NCBI GenBank assembly: GCA_001931905.2
Contig: MSJI02000561.1
Location: 1 to 64,000, forward strand
DNA from: Cladosporium sp. IMV 00045
Lineage: Eukaryota; Ascomycota; Dothideomycetes; Cladosporiales; Cladosporiaceae
Direction of reading: 5' to 3'
DNA length: 64,000 bases
The notes under the pieces are model-generated. The model searched no databases and was not told the DNA's origin. It worked only from the letters and a program-made list of their open reading frames with translations. Shown in pieces: positions 53,084 to 64,000 of the stretch (positions within the stretch are counted from its first letter, which is position 1; each line of letters opens with the position of its first letter). The position numbers and the translations under genes are program-made.

Positions 53084-55990
53084 ATGCCCAACACCGACAT
53101 GTTCCAGCCCATGGCGGCGGGCTGGGACTGGGTGAAGGACCGCCTGCCCTTCCCCTTCCGCCTGGGAAAACCTCACTTCAACTTCATCATGGTCCACTAT
53201 CTCTACATGATCGGCTTCATCATCGCGGCCTCGATCATGCTCTACCCGGCCGGGTTGATGCCTTACACGGACGCTCTCTTCTTCGCCGCCGGCGCGACCA
53301 CGCAATCGGGACTGAATACCATCGATCTCAACCTTCTATACCTCTACCAGCAGGTCGTCCTCATCCTCGTCTCGTGCGTCTGCAACCCAATCTTTATCAA
53401 TACCGCCGTGGTCTTTGTGCGTTTACACTGGTTCAAGAAACGCTTCGAACATATTGTAAAGGAAGCCAGGAATCATAGGAAGACAAAGACGAAGAGTAGG
53501 AGCCGGAGTGAGATGCGGGAGGAAGAGGATCCGAGTGGCCTCGAGAGTGGCGTTAATGGCAGGGAGATCAGAGTTCTGCATGATACTACCAAACCGAACG
53601 GCATGAGTGCGAAGACGGCATCCGCGAAGGCCAGGGAGAAGGAATTGGAGGCTGCGGAGAAGCTGGGTATTGATATTAGCTCGAGAAGCGCTACACCTAC
53701 GCCCCAGAACGCTAGCGATAAGGACAGTTCGGAGGCGTCTGGTGATGCTGGCAAACAGGATCAAGGAGACTGTGCTATCCAAGATGAGGACGACGACGAT
53801 GTCACTGGGTCTACAGTACAAGGCAACGACACGCCCGAGACGCCCCATCACCTTGGCTTGAACCAGAGACTCCTCAACAGGGACATTACGTTCGCTGATG
53901 AAATGCCAAAATCTGGAAAACCACGACGCAGGACCGATTCTGATGATATTGTACCCGAGCTGCGGGATATCAAGCGACACATTCAATTCGTGCAAAAGCA
54001 GCAGAAGAACTCCAAGGAAGGCGGAGGCACGCTTCGCATTCCTGGGCCTCGCGATTTCGATCGTGGTGAAATACCGAAAACTCTCGACGAGGAAAGTGGT
54101 AACGAACTCGGACGGCAGCAGACTCGCAATACCCTGCGGACTGCCCCCAGCGCTCAATCTCATCGCAGCTCGTTCAGCCAGGATGAAAAGCTGAACGGCG
54201 ACGACCACCCCGTTAGACGCGGCATCACCCTCAATGTGCCAGAACATCCTGCCCACCGCGAGCGCGAGCAGACCGCACAGAACGAAAGTGAAAATCATCA
54301 CCGATTCGGTCTTAACAAGATCGTGAGCCCGCTTAGACATCGGCGCACAAGATCTCACGGCGTCAATATGGGTGATCGTAGGAGCACGATTGCTCGCACT
54401 TTTAACAGTTTGACCACGATTCGGACTCGAGATAGGATGGAAGATCCGATGCCGTATCTCAGCTGGCAGCCAACACTCGGCCGAAACAGTCAGTTCGTCA
54501 ATTTGACGGAAGAGCAGCGCGAAGAGCTCGGTGGTATAGAGTACCGCGCCTTGAAGACTTTGGCGAAGGTCCTCATCATCTATTACATTGGCTTCCATGT
54601 GCTCGGCATGGTCATCCAGCTGCCCTGGATCATGCACACTAGGTGGCGCTCTGTTCCGATCGACAATGGAATCGATCCGGGCTGGTGGGGCGTCTTCACA
54701 CCGGCATCCATGTTCACCGATCTTGGATTTACTCTGACTGCTGATAGCATGATCAGCTTCCAGACTGCTACGCTACCGCTGCTGCTGGGCTCGTTCCTTA
54801 TTATCATAGGCAACACTGGGTTTCCTGTCATGCTGCGATTTGTCATCTGGATGACATCGATCTGCGTGCCTCGCAACAGCGCTCTTTGGGAAGAGCTGCG
54901 ATTCCTGCTCGACCATCCTCGACGCTGCTTCACTTTGCTGTTTCCTTCCAAAGCAACTTGGTGGCTCTTCTGGATCCTGGTGGTCTTGAACGTCGTCGAT
55001 CTTATCTTCTTCATCATCCTTGACCTCAATGACGAAACGGTCACCAGCCTCTCCCCGGGCTATCGCGTACTAAACGGCTGGTTTCAGGCAACGTCGACCA
55101 GAACTGCAGGCTTCTCCTCCGTTAGTCTGGCAGATCTACATCCGGCTGTTCAAGTCAGTTACCTCGTCATGATGTACATTTCGGTCTTCCCCATCGCCAT
55201 CTCCGTTCGCCGAACGAACGTGTACGAAGAAAAATCTCTCGGAATTTGGGGCGGCGAGGAAGCCGACGAGCAGGATCAATCATACGTTGGGCAGCATTTG
55301 AGACGCCAGCTCTCCTTCGACTTGTGGTACATTTTCTTGGGCTTGTTCATCATCTGTATTGTGGAAGGTGACAAGCTCGCCAACACGAACGAATACGCCT
55401 TCACCATGTTCAGCGTGCTGTTCGAGATCGTCTCCGCATACGGCACAGTCGGACTATCCCTCGGCTACCCGGGCACAAACGCAAGTCTCTCCGCGCAGTT
55501 CAAAGTAATCAGCAAGCTCATCATCGTCGCCATGATGCTGCGTGGCCGCCACCGTGGCCTCCCATACGCCCTCGACCGTGCCATTCTCCTACCATCCGAG
55601 AACCTCCACAAAAAAGAAGCTGAAGAAGCGACCCGCCGTCACGAACGCCGCAACAGCATGTATCCCGAAAGCACAAGTGGCGACGGCGACAGCGCCTCTC
55701 GCTCACGCTCCCCCGAAATTCGTCGCAAGAAGACGTGGGAAGACGGGGAACTCGACGAGGCGGGCCTGCCGAAGCAGCATCTCTTCACCGAAGGCGTGCA
55801 ACCCGATGCAGCAGGCCACGCCGGCTCTTCGGGCGTCGAGAGGAAGATGACGAGGAGAGGCAGCGGCTTCAGCACCGTCAGCAAAATGGAGCGATTCCAG
55901 CAGGAGCGCAGGCATACTCGTAATTTGAGTCTGGGCAGATTCGTCGCTAGCGGGTTGGGTGCTGGGCCGACATTTTCGAAGCATGAGTGA
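53084..55990 (+). CDS. TRK family potassium transporter
   Basis: A 968-residue single-exon protein. Four membrane-pore-membrane units are visible: the first pore loop in GATTQSGLNTIDL (70-82), then FTPASMFTDLGFTLTADSM, FQATSTRTAGFSSVSLADLH and MFSVLFEIVSAYGTVGLSLG. The SVSLADLHPAVQ stretch and VFPIAISVRRTNVYEEKSLG are typical of fungal Trk1. A very long hydrophilic loop (about residues 125-480) separates units 1 and 2, as in other fungal TRKs. The C-terminal tail (from about 850) is charged. It imports K+ at the plasma membrane, driven by membrane potential. I chose the start at MPNTDMFQP because no ATG occurs in the open frame upstream. Confidence 0.93.
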   Translation: MPNTDMFQPMAAGWDWVKDRLPFPFRLGKPHFNFIMVHYLYMIGFIIAASIMLYPAGLMPYTDALFFAAGATTQSGLNTIDLNLLYLYQQVVLILVSCVCNPIFINTAVVFVRLHWFKKRFEHIVKEARNHRKTKTKSRSRSEMREEEDPSGLESGVNGREIRVLHDTTKPNGMSAKTASAKAREKELEAAEKLGIDISSRSATPTPQNASDKDSSEASGDAGKQDQGDCAIQDEDDDDVTGSTVQGNDTPETPHHLGLNQRLLNRDITFADEMPKSGKPRRRTDSDDIVPELRDIKRHIQFVQKQQKNSKEGGGTLRIPGPRDFDRGEIPKTLDEESGNELGRQQTRNTLRTAPSAQSHRSSFSQDEKLNGDDHPVRRGITLNVPEHPAHREREQTAQNESENHHRFGLNKIVSPLRHRRTRSHGVNMGDRRSTIARTFNSLTTIRTRDRMEDPMPYLSWQPTLGRNSQFVNLTEEQREELGGIEYRALKTLAKVLIIYYIGFHVLGMVIQLPWIMHTRWRSVPIDNGIDPGWWGVFTPASMFTDLGFTLTADSMISFQTATLPLLLGSFLIIIGNTGFPVMLRFVIWMTSICVPRNSALWEELRFLLDHPRRCFTLLFPSKATWWLFWILVVLNVVDLIFFIILDLNDETVTSLSPGYRVLNGWFQATSTRTAGFSSVSLADLHPAVQVSYLVMMYISVFPIAISVRRTNVYEEKSLGIWGGEEADEQDQSYVGQHLRRQLSFDLWYIFLGLFIICIVEGDKLANTNEYAFTMFSVLFEIVSAYGTVGLSLGYPGTNASLSAQFKVISKLIIVAMMLRGRHRGLPYALDRAILLPSENLHKKEAEEATRRHERRNSMYPESTSGDGDSASRSRSPEIRRKKTWEDGELDEAGLPKQHLFTEGVQPDAAGHAGSSGVERKMTRRGSGFSTVSKMERFQQERRHTRNLSLGRFVASGLGAGPTFSKHE

Positions 55991-56576
55991 AAGAGGGCGC
56001 TGTGCGCGTCGCCTCAAATTTTTCTTTTTCTTTTCTTCTTTTCGAGATGCTTCGTTTCATCTCTTCGAGCGTTTCGAGCGAACTTTTAGCATAGATGTGG
56101 CGATATATTGGCCTTTCTTTTTCTGTTTGTTTCTCGTTCAGGGCCGGGAAAACAGATCATCGACGGCACCCTTGGACTGGGGATTTTTACTACTATGGGA
56201 GGTGGTTATTTTCTATTCATGGAAAGTTCGCTTCGCATACTCAGGCGACTGTATGCAATTACTACACTGGCACATCCATTCTGGGTAGAAGATTCACTTT
56301 CTGATATCCTTGAGTACCAATCTTCTCATCACTTCACTCCAATCCTTCGCGCTTCAAGCTTCTGCAGGGATGACTCGCAGCCCCACACGGGGAAAGCTCG
56401 GTCCCGACCGGCATGAAGGGTCAACCCAAACTACACCCCAAATTTTCCAGATGACTTTTAAATCTAGTCATGTAGGATCACACGCAATTGCTCGCTGCCC
56501 TCCCGGCGTGTGAGTTGGTTTCCCCAAACTTCAACAACAACAACAATTCCCTCAGCACATTGAAACCCCCCTTTCA
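55991..56576. other. Intergenic region upstream of FGAM synthase
   Basis: These 586 bp hold the T-rich 3' end of TRK and the promoter of the purine gene. A TGACTTTTAAATCTAGTCA-like imperfect palindrome lies at 56452-56470 and contains the TGACT/AGTCA core seen in Gcn4/CPC1-type sites, about 110 bp before the ATG. Confidence 0.5.
56452..56470. promoter_or_regulatory. TGACT-N9-AGTCA inverted element before the purine gene
   Basis: TGACT (56452-56456) and AGTCA (56466-56470) form inverted half-sites 107 bp upstream of the FGAM synthase ATG. TGACTCA is the site of the Gcn4/CPC1 general amino acid control factor, and its half-site is TGACT. The spacing is wider than for a normal bZIP dimer, so function is only a possibility. 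Confidence 0.3.
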
Positions 56577-59500
56577 ATGGCTTCCTCACCGGACGCCTAC
56601 AGGGCCCTGCCAGGCTCTGCGGCCTTCTCTGAGTTCCGCCTCAATCGGCTCGCAGCCGACATCGGTGCTCAGAAATTGCAGGCCATTTGGGTGCACTACG
56701 TTGCATCCAAGCAGGAGCTCACTTCCGAGCAGCTATCAGTTCTGGATCAGTTGCTGGAATACGGTGCCTATCCGAGCGCCGACGACGAGCTTTACAGCGC
56801 TTGCGTTAAGGCCGTTAAGACTGGATCTGGCTCCGGGGACCCGAACACGACCCTGCTTTACGTCGTTCCCAGAGCCGGTACTATTTCTCCCTGGAGCTCC
56901 AAGGCTACGAGTATTGCGCATGTCTGCGGTTTGGGCGATAATGTCAACCGTATCGAGCGTGGCGTGCTTTTCGCCATCACTTTTGATGGGCCTGCCCCGG
57001 CGGAGGTTTCGAACCAGGATGCACTTCACGACAGGATGACGGAGACTTTGAGCTCAAGCTCGCCGGATTACGAGGCCATGTTCGCTCAACTGCCTCCTGC
57101 GCCCTTGGAGCGGGTTGAGCTTCTGCAGAGCGACAAGGCCGACCCTAGAGCCGCGCTTGAGGAGGCGAACAAGACTCTCGGTCTGGCTCTCGACAAGAAC
57201 GAAATGGATTACCTCATGGAGGCTTACACGAACCAGTTGAAGAGGAATCCTTCGGATGTTGAGCTTTTCATGTTTGCTCAGGTCAACTCCGAGCACTGTC
57301 GCCACAAGCAGTTCAACGCCGACTGGACGATCGATGGCGTCAAGAAGCCTCGTAGCTTGTTCTCCATGATCCGCAATACCCACAGCGCACACCCCAAGCA
57401 TGTCATCAGTGCTTACAGCGACAACGCTGCTGTCATGCAGGGCGAGGAGGGTGCCGTCTGGGCCCCTAATGATGCTACTGGCGAGTGGACCCAGATCAAG
57501 GAGATGGTCCACTACCTTGGCAAGGTCGAGACTCACAACCACCCGACTGCCGTTTCGCCCTATCCTGGTGCCGCAACTGGATCCGGTGGTGAGATTCGTG
57601 ACGAGGGCGCTGTTGGCAGGGGTTCGAAGCCCAAGACCGGCTTGGCTGGTTACTCCGTGTCTGACCTGCTTATTCCCGATCACAAGCAGCCTTGGGAGCT
57701 TGATGTGGGTAGACCCGCTCATTTCGCCAGCGCTCTCGATATTATGCTTGAGGCTCCCATTGGTAGCGCCGCTTTCAACAACGAGTTCGGCCGTCCCTGC
57801 ACGACTGGTTACTTCCGCACATTGACCACCAAGCTTCCCATTTCCGACACCGAGTCCGAGCTGCGTGGCTACCACAAGCCTATCATGCTTGCGGGCGGTG
57901 TCGGTACCGTTCGCCCTCAGCATGCCCTCAAGTCAGAGGGTCTGGTGAGCGCCGGCGCACATCTGATCGTCCTTGGAGGCCCCGCCATGCTTATTGGTCT
58001 CGGCGGCGGTGCTGCTTCAAGTATCCAGTCTGGTGAGGGCAGTGTCGACCTCGACTTTGCCAGTGTTCAGCGTGGCAATGCTGAGGTGCAGAGACGTGCC
58101 CAAGAAGTCATCAACACCTGCACGACCCTCGGCGAGGAGAACCCCATCCAACTCATCCACGACGTGGGCGCAGGTGGTCTCTCAAACGCCCTTCCCGAGC
58201 TGGTCGGCGACGCCGGCTTCGGCGCCCGCTTCGAGCTGAGAGAAATCGACAACGCAGACAAGGGCATGAGCCCGCTCCAGATCTGGTGCTGTGAGGCTCA
58301 GGAGCGCTACGTTATGGCCATCGCACCCAACAAGCTCACGCAGTTCGAGAAGATCGCTAAGCGCGAGCGCTGCGGTTACTCCGTCGTCGGCCAGGCCATG
58401 CAAGAGCAGCGTCTGGTCCTCATGGACAGGGATTCCAAGGACGAGCCAACTCCCATCGACCTCCCCATGAACATTCTCTTTGGCAAGCCTCCGAAGATGC
58501 ACAGAATCGTCGACTCGAGGAAGCTTACTCTGCCGGCTTTCGATAGCTCTCTGGCTACTTACCTTCCTTCTGTCACACCCGATGCTGTTCTCGGCAACGC
58601 TGTGGACCGCGTTCTTGCTCTGCCTTCCGTCGGATCGAAGTCTTTCCTGATCACCATCGCTGACCGCACGGTTGGTGGTCTTACCGTGAGAGACCAGATG
58701 GTCGGTCCCTGGCAGACTCCCGTCGCAGACGTCTCGGTCACCGCGACATCCCTCACTTCCGGCATCAAGACTGGTGAGGCTATGGCTATGGGTGAGAAGC
58801 CAACTCTCGCTCTCATTTCTCCTGGCGCTTCTGCTCGCATGGCTGTTGCTGAGTCTCTGATGAACATCGCCGCAGCCAGCCTGCCCGGTAGACTCAGCCG
58901 TGTCCGCCTGTCCGCCAACTGGATGGCTGCCAGCAGCCACCCTGGTGAGGGCGCTGCTTTGTACGAGGCTGTTGAGGCCATTGGCATGGAGCTGTGCCCC
59001 GACCTCGGTATCAGCATTCCCGTCGGCAAGGACTCTATGTCCATGAAAGCCAAGTGGGACAACAAGGAGGTCACCGCGCCCCTTTCCCTCGTCATCTCTG
59101 CTTTCGCTCCTGTCAACGACTTGAGCAGCACATGGACACCAGCTCTTCGTCGCCCTGAGGAGGTCGGTGAGACCGTCCTGATGTATGTCGACCTCGCCAA
59201 TGGCAAGAAGGCTATGGGCGGCTCTGCTCTCGCCCAGGTCTTCGGCCAGATTGGCAGCGAGGCACCGGACGTGCGCGATACCGATATGATCAAGGACTTC
59301 TACCACGCTGTGGAGCAACTGCACGAGTCTGATGTCGTTTTGGCCTACCACGACCGTTCTGACGGTGGTCTTTTCACCACTGTTGTCGAGATGATGTTCG
59401 CTGGTCGTTGCGGTGCGACTCTCGCTCTCGACAAGATCACCAAGTCTGGTCGTCCTCAAGACCTGGTTGACACCCTCTTCAACGAAGAGCTTGGTGCCGT

Positions 59501-60644
59501 CTTCCAGATCCGCAAGAAGGACGAGAACCAGTTCAAGGGCGTCTTCGCGCCTCTCACGCCAATCACTCTTGGTGCTGTCACCAAGCAGCCCAAGCAGGAC
59601 TTGTCCATCTACTACGGCGCCGACTGCGTCTACCGCGCTTCTCGCCAGGACTTGCAACAGAAGTGGTCGCACACTTCCTGGGCCATGCAGAGACTGCGCG
59701 ACAACCCGGCCTGCGCAGACGCCGAGAAGGAGAACATCAAAGACGACCAAGACCCAGGTCTCAAGTACAAGCTCACCTTCAACCCCAGGGACAACATCCT
59801 CCCGCCCACCTCATGGCTCACATCGCAAGTCATGGCCAAGCCCCGCGTCGCCATCCTTCGCGAGCAAGGTGTCAACGGCCAAGCCGAAATGGCCTTCGCC
59901 TTCTCCGTCGCCGGCTTCTCGCCCATCGACGTGCACATGACCGACATCCTCTCCGGCCGCGTCAGCCTTGCCGGCTTCGCCGGTCTCGCCGCCTGCGGCG
60001 GTTTCAGCTACGGCGACGTCCTCGGCGCCGGCCAGGGCTGGGCCAAGAGCGTGCTCCTGCACGAGAGCACCCGTCAAGAGTTCAAGAACTTTTTCGAGCG
60101 CAAGGACACGTTCGCCCTCGGCGTGTGCAACGGCTGCCAGTTCCTCTCGCGCCTGACGGACATCATCCCCGGCGCCGAGAGCTGGCCCACCTTCGAGCGC
60201 AACCTCAGCGAGCAGTACGAAGCGCGCGTCTGCGAAGTCGAAGTCGCCGACGACGCCCCCAGCAGCCAACCTTCGGTCTTCCTGCACGGCATGGCGGGCT
60301 CTAAATTGCCCATCGTCGTCGCCCACGGCGAGGGCCGCGCTCAGTTCCCCGCCACGGGCTCTTCCACCGCGCAATCGCTCGTTGACCAAGGCCTCGCTTC
60401 CATACGCTACCTCGACAACTACGGCAAGCCCACGGAGCGCTACCCCTTCAACCCCAACGGCAGCCCGCAGGGCATCGCTGGCGTGCGCACGCCGGACGGA
60501 AGGGTTCTGGCCATGATGCCTCACCCCGAGCGCACGATTCTCAAGGACGTCGCGAGCTACGCGCCGCCGGAGCAGGTTAAGGAGTGGGGTGAGTTTGGGC
60601 CGTGGGTGCGCATGTTTAAGAGTGCTAGGAGGTGGGTTGGTTAG
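56577..60644 (+). CDS. Phosphoribosylformylglycinamidine synthase (FGAM synthase)
   Basis: A 1355-residue intronless protein, the normal size for the eukaryotic single-chain enzyme. It makes FGAM from FGAR, glutamine and ATP, the fourth step of purine synthesis. Order of parts: N-terminal domain (residues 1-150), linker ([20 protein letters not shown]), first AIRS-like half ([57 protein letters not shown]), second half ([44 protein letters not shown]), and a C-terminal glutamine amidotransferase. The amidotransferase has its catalytic cysteine in GVCNGCQF (about 1184) and the His-Glu pair in [10 protein letters not shown] (about 1317). The ATG follows a CAACAACAACAA-type leader. Confidence 0.97.
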   Translation: MASSPDAYRALPGSAAFSEFRLNRLAADIGAQKLQAIWVHYVASKQELTSEQLSVLDQLLEYGAYPSADDELYSACVKAVKTGSGSGDPNTTLLYVVPRAGTISPWSSKATSIAHVCGLGDNVNRIERGVLFAITFDGPAPAEVSNQDALHDRMTETLSSSSPDYEAMFAQLPPAPLERVELLQSDKADPRAALEEANKTLGLALDKNEMDYLMEAYTNQLKRNPSDVELFMFAQVNSEHCRHKQFNADWTIDGVKKPRSLFSMIRNTHSAHPKHVISAYSDNAAVMQGEEGAVWAPNDATGEWTQIKEMVHYLGKVETHNHPTAVSPYPGAATGSGGEIRDEGAVGRGSKPKTGLAGYSVSDLLIPDHKQPWELDVGRPAHFASALDIMLEAPIGSAAFNNEFGRPCTTGYFRTLTTKLPISDTESELRGYHKPIMLAGGVGTVRPQHALKSEGLVSAGAHLIVLGGPAMLIGLGGGAASSIQSGEGSVDLDFASVQRGNAEVQRRAQEVINTCTTLGEENPIQLIHDVGAGGLSNALPELVGDAGFGARFELREIDNADKGMSPLQIWCCEAQERYVMAIAPNKLTQFEKIAKRERCGYSVVGQAMQEQRLVLMDRDSKDEPTPIDLPMNILFGKPPKMHRIVDSRKLTLPAFDSSLATYLPSVTPDAVLGNAVDRVLALPSVGSKSFLITIADRTVGGLTVRDQMVGPWQTPVADVSVTATSLTSGIKTGEAMAMGEKPTLALISPGASARMAVAESLMNIAAASLPGRLSRVRLSANWMAASSHPGEGAALYEAVEAIGMELCPDLGISIPVGKDSMSMKAKWDNKEVTAPLSLVISAFAPVNDLSSTWTPALRRPEEVGETVLMYVDLANGKKAMGGSALAQVFGQIGSEAPDVRDTDMIKDFYHAVEQLHESDVVLAYHDRSDGGLFTTVVEMMFAGRCGATLALDKITKSGRPQDLVDTLFNEELGAVFQIRKKDENQFKGVFAPLTPITLGAVTKQPKQDLSIYYGADCVYRASRQDLQQKWSHTSWAMQRLRDNPACADAEKENIKDDQDPGLKYKLTFNPRDNILPPTSWLTSQVMAKPRVAILREQGVNGQAEMAFAFSVAGFSPIDVHMTDILSGRVSLAGFAGLAACGGFSYGDVLGAGQGWAKSVLLHESTRQEFKNFFERKDTFALGVCNGCQFLSRLTDIIPGAESWPTFERNLSEQYEARVCEVEVADDAPSSQPSVFLHGMAGSKLPIVVAHGEGRAQFPATGSSTAQSLVDQGLASIRYLDNYGKPTERYPFNPNGSPQGIAGVRTPDGRVLAMMPHPERTILKDVASYAPPEQVKEWGEFGPWVRMFKSARRWVG

Positions 60645-61486
60645 ACTTCTTGACAGGTTTTCTTAAGATTTAGAAGTGTAGTTTAGAGGGCATGAGAGAT
60701 ACGAATGGGAAGATAAACACGAAAAATTAGATGATGCATGGAAGGCGTGTGGGTCGGATCACTGGATTTGATACGGTCGTTCGGAATGTCAGAGAGAAGC
60801 TGGCGCTGGTTTCGGAGGGGATTGTTTTACATGCGCACACGAGAGATTTACTTATAGAACACGCAAAAGCGAACAAATCAAATGAGATTCAAGTGAAACA
60901 AGACTCAGTCAACCACAGACAGATGAAGATGTGAGAACCATCCATATCCACAGGCAAGCGAAAGCATATGTATGATAAGCGTGACAACCGACCAAACCCA
61001 TTTCCTCCAAGAAAGAAGAATGTTGATGTCAAACCCAACTTTCTTTTCTTTGAATCACATCCGCTTTAGAGAAACCAACAAGGCCAAATGGCAAAACAAG
61101 ATCGAGGCAAAGTCCGTGAACAATCAAATATACCTCCTACGATGCCGTGCGCTTCTGAACGGTTCGAAACGGAAAAAAAGCCACTCAGCTTGCTTGAACG
61201 AACGACAAGACAACGCGAAAGAGTCAAAGTACTAGGAAAAATCAAAACAGACGCCTACATACAAACGACCGTAAGGAACACGCGCACGCATCGCAGGGAC
61301 AGAAACAAGGCTCAGAAATCCAGCTGAGGGCAGAGCGAGAGAGAGAGAAACAACAGGCAAAATGAAGCCGACGTCTTCTTCCCTTCTCTTGTTTTCCCCC
61401 AAATAGCGTTCCTTTGCCGCACTCTCTTCCCTTTCTCTGCCCACCGGGCGATGATCACTCCCCGCCAAATCTAACCCTCACCACCG
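60645..61486. other. Convergent 3' intergenic region
   Basis: The FGAM synthase (+) and B56 (-) genes converge across 842 bp. It is A-rich on the plus strand and I see no gene. Confidence 0.5.
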
Positions 61487-64000
61487 CTACCCTTTCCCAC
61501 CAGTCCACAGCTCCGCCTTCGTCTTTTCACCCCCACCACTGCCACTGCCACTCCCCTTCTCACTTCCACCACCCCCCTCCCTCCCCGCAGCCTTCCTCAC
61601 CCCCGTCGCCCTCCCTCCACTCCCCCCACCGCTACCAAAACTCCCACTCCTGCTCCTCTGCCCCGGCCGACTGGCGTGGAAAGCTCCGTGGTAGGAGGAG
61701 GTTTTGTGGACGCGTCCGTGAGAGGAGGGGTGGGCCGAAGACGCGGCGGTGTTGGTGGAGGGAGGGTCGGGCGGGTCGTTGTTGGCGGCGGAGGAGGAGG
61801 TGGTGGAGGCGGGTTGTTTGTTGGATGAAGAGGAGGGTTTCTAGATGGGAGAAAGAGGGGTGTGAGTGAGTTTGTGGTTCTTGATTCTTGGCTTCGTGCT
61901 TCTTAAGGTGGGCTTGCGTGAGTTGGGACGGGTTGGGATAAATGGGTGATGCAGGGCTGTTGAAGGGGATGTTGATGAGAGGAAAAGGAAAGAGAATATG
62001 AGAAGTGTGAATGAGATAAGAGAAAGGGAATCCCGGTGCTGTTTCCCTCCTGCCTTTCCACCCCTTGCTTTTGCGCGCAGGAGATTTGAGAAGGAGAAGA
62101 AAGTGTATGCAACGCGCCCTGTCATCCCAGCTCTTCGTGTTGCGAAGATATAAGAAAACCCCAAGAGCGAAGAAAACCGAAAAATGTTGAAAGAAACCCA
62201 AGAGGTGTATTCTGGGGGAACTTGAAAGAAAAGAAGACACTGCAAAGCCATCTTGAAATTTTTTCTCTTTCCATTTTGGCTAAATTTTGTGCGTGTGTCT
62301 CGCCAACGATGCGGGAAAATGACGACCTTTTGCGACACCTAAAGGCAAAAAAGCATCGAAGTCGCTCCAAGAAGAGGAAGGAGAACACAAAAGGAAAAGT
62401 AAAAAGAAAAGAGTCTTCGGCCCAACTTTGACCCAGGGGCAGACACTCAGACAAATGCATGTTTTTCTTCGAATAACAACAAAAGAGTATGAGAACTGCA
62501 CACTGGGTCAACGTACCGAGTTGCCCGGCCTCCGCTCCCGCTCGTCGCCCAGCCGCAGACGCTCCATGCGCTGCTGGCTGTCGTCTCCGTCCTGATCTCT
62601 TTGACTCCGAACCGCAGCGCCTGGAGGCCTCACTGCTGGGGCGCTTGAGTGGCCGTTTTGCTTCATTGAATCGGCGAGCGCCGAGAGACGGTCCCACTTG
62701 GCTTTGCGGGTGGCCTTTTCGGATTCGAGGTTGTTCTGCTGCTCGGTGTATTCGTGAGAGCAGTCGTCAAAGAGTTGCGGGTTCACTTCCATGAACAGCT
62801 TCATGGCGTTGTAGACCATGCCGTGAATGGTTCTAGAATGATAGTCAGTATCAGTCATTCGCCTGGGTGAAAGTGCAATCATCTCTTACCTGTTCCAGTG
62901 TCCCTTTGAGTTCTCATAAAGTGGCTTGAACATGATGGGAAGGATGACGTCAACGTTGTCGCTGACCAAGTTACAGAAGTATTCGTTGTTCCAGAAGTAT
63001 AGCGCACGTTCGGCGACTTGGAAGTGAGGGCTTGCAACACTCTTCGCCAGCTGGTTGAAAAGGGGTTCTTGAACCTTCGCAAACTCTGCTGGATCCATGA
63101 CTTCGAAAATGTCCTCGACTTCGTTGAGGAACATGACCTCCTTAGTGCTGTTGACCTTGGGCCAGTAGCGCAGCAGACCAAGAACGACCTCTTCGGTGAG
63201 CGCGGCGTCCTTCTCCAGGAATTGGACAATACAGTATGCCAATTGTGGGTGGTACATGCTCAAACTCTTGACTTTGTGGAGAGGAATCAAGACACGCGTC
63301 AGGAAAAGCTTGTGCTCTTCCTTGAGCGGCAAAGCGAAGCCATTGATAATGGAGCCCAGAATTTCCAGAAGTTCGGCGATACCATTGAAGCGCTCCGTTT
63401 CGTAGATGAACTGGAAAAAGACGTTGTTGATGCTGCGCCTGATGAAGGACCTCAAGTTAAGGAATTTTCCGTATATCCTGTGGAGGGTGGTTTTGAGGAA
63501 GTCACGTTCGCGCGGGTCTTCCGAGTCGAAAAGCTCCAGTAATGATAGCACGAAACCGTGGTCTATGTATTGTTTGGCGTAGTTGGTGTTGAAATCTTGA
63601 CTCTCAATGAAACGCAAGAAGAACTCGTAAACGACCTGAATATGCGGCCAAGCGACTTCAAGCACAGGCTCGTCTTCCTCTGGGTCGAAAGCTTCTCCTT
63701 GCGGGTTCACTGGAGGTGGTATGGGGCGAAACAAGTTTTTGCTGAACATCTCGACAACTCTTGGGTACATCGGCTCCGAGATGACTTGGCGATTCTGCGC
63801 AACGTAGTCGAGAAGTTCATGAAGCGCCAGTCTCTTGATCTCCTTGCTCTTCATATCACCAGAGGCATCGTTGAAGTCGAATATGATGTTGCACTGATCC
63901 AACTTTTGCATAAAGAGCTCTTGACGGCGGTTCGGCGGGACCTCATGGAATCCTGGCAGCTTCTCAAGCTCGCGCTGTCTCTGGTCGGAGATGTCAAATC
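61487..64000 (-). CDS. Protein phosphatase 2A regulatory subunit B56 (RTS1-like), 5' end outside the window
   Basis: Partial: the frame is open to the right edge, with first complete codon at 63998. Exons seen: 64000 down to 62890, 62517-62832 and 61487-61840. The B56 HEAT-repeat core is clear ([58 protein letters not shown]). The subunit targets PP2A to substrates; yeast Rts1 acts in mitosis and stress. After an ordinary 57-nt intron comes [20 protein letters not shown] and an Arg-rich stretch. A 676-nt intron (61841-62516, GTACGT...TCTAG), far longer than any other here, then joins in phase to a 117-residue Ser/Gly-rich tail. If it is retained, the protein ends two residues later (NSVR). 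Confidence 0.9.

Noticed and set aside
53423..54637. 404-codon minus-strand frame antisense to the TRK gene
   Set aside because: Covers the hydrophilic loop of TRK, and the composition follows from the sense strand.
58182..59750. 522-codon minus-strand frame antisense to FGAM synthase
   Set aside because: A shadow of the highly biased sense coding sequence, without homology of its own that I can recognise.
61414..61869. 151-codon plus-strand frame rich in Ser, Pro and Arg
   Set aside because: Antisense to the last exon of the B56 gene, which joins in exact phase.

Overview
The window is nuclear DNA of a filamentous ascomycete (Pezizomycotina). A Dothideomycete is my best guess, but only from overall style. 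The evidence is: single genes rather than operons; short GT-AG introns, mostly 48-105 nt; fungus-specific families (Zn2Cys6 regulator, TRK potassium transporter, LCCL membrane protein, serine-rich cell-surface protein, fungal L-arabinitol dehydrogenase); and intron-containing tRNA genes. Gene models were made by joining open frames at splice signals and checking phase. For nearly every gene the exon lengths sum to a multiple of three. There is no virus, plasmid, CRISPR array or rRNA.

Layout. 1-2605 has no gene I can support, but holds a small MITE-like element (502-749). 2606-11642 is a methyltransferase followed by a possible sugar/polyol group: an SDR (+), a Zn2Cys6 regulator (-), an MFS sugar transporter (-) and an L-arabinitol 4-dehydrogenase-like enzyme (+). 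The last two are divergent and share a promoter with a palindromic CGG-N7-CCG site near its midpoint. 11961-13603 is a cupredoxin-type membrane protein. A 2.1-kb gene-poor stretch follows.

15688-25372 is housekeeping: methylenetetrahydrofolate reductase, queuine tRNA-ribosyltransferase accessory subunit (with an apparent one-base frameshift), thymidylate kinase, a BCS1-like AAA ATPase, the Fe-S scaffold CFD1 and tRNA-Lys(CTT). 26484-38803 is more fungus-specific: a 1175-residue surface protein with three PAN/apple-like modules, a PQ-loop transporter, an IlvD/Edd dehydratase, a coiled-coil protein, an orphan protein and a secreted protein with lytic-transglycosylase (SLT) motifs.

39610-64000 holds an LCCL multi-pass protein, an aromatic/aminoadipate-type aminotransferase, tRNA-Pro(TGG), a seven-intron pyruvate decarboxylase, mitochondrial ribosomal protein bL27, the AP-1 mu subunit, a TRK potassium transporter, FGAM synthase, and a PP2A B56 subunit whose 5' end runs off the right edge.

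Most neighbours are functionally unrelated. The only stretch that looks like a co-operating group is 3876-11642. No clearly undescribed system is evident. The best leads are that group with its shared site, the SLT-like secreted protein, the TA-flanked MITE, the QTRT2 frameshift and the possible alternative C-terminus of the B56 gene.
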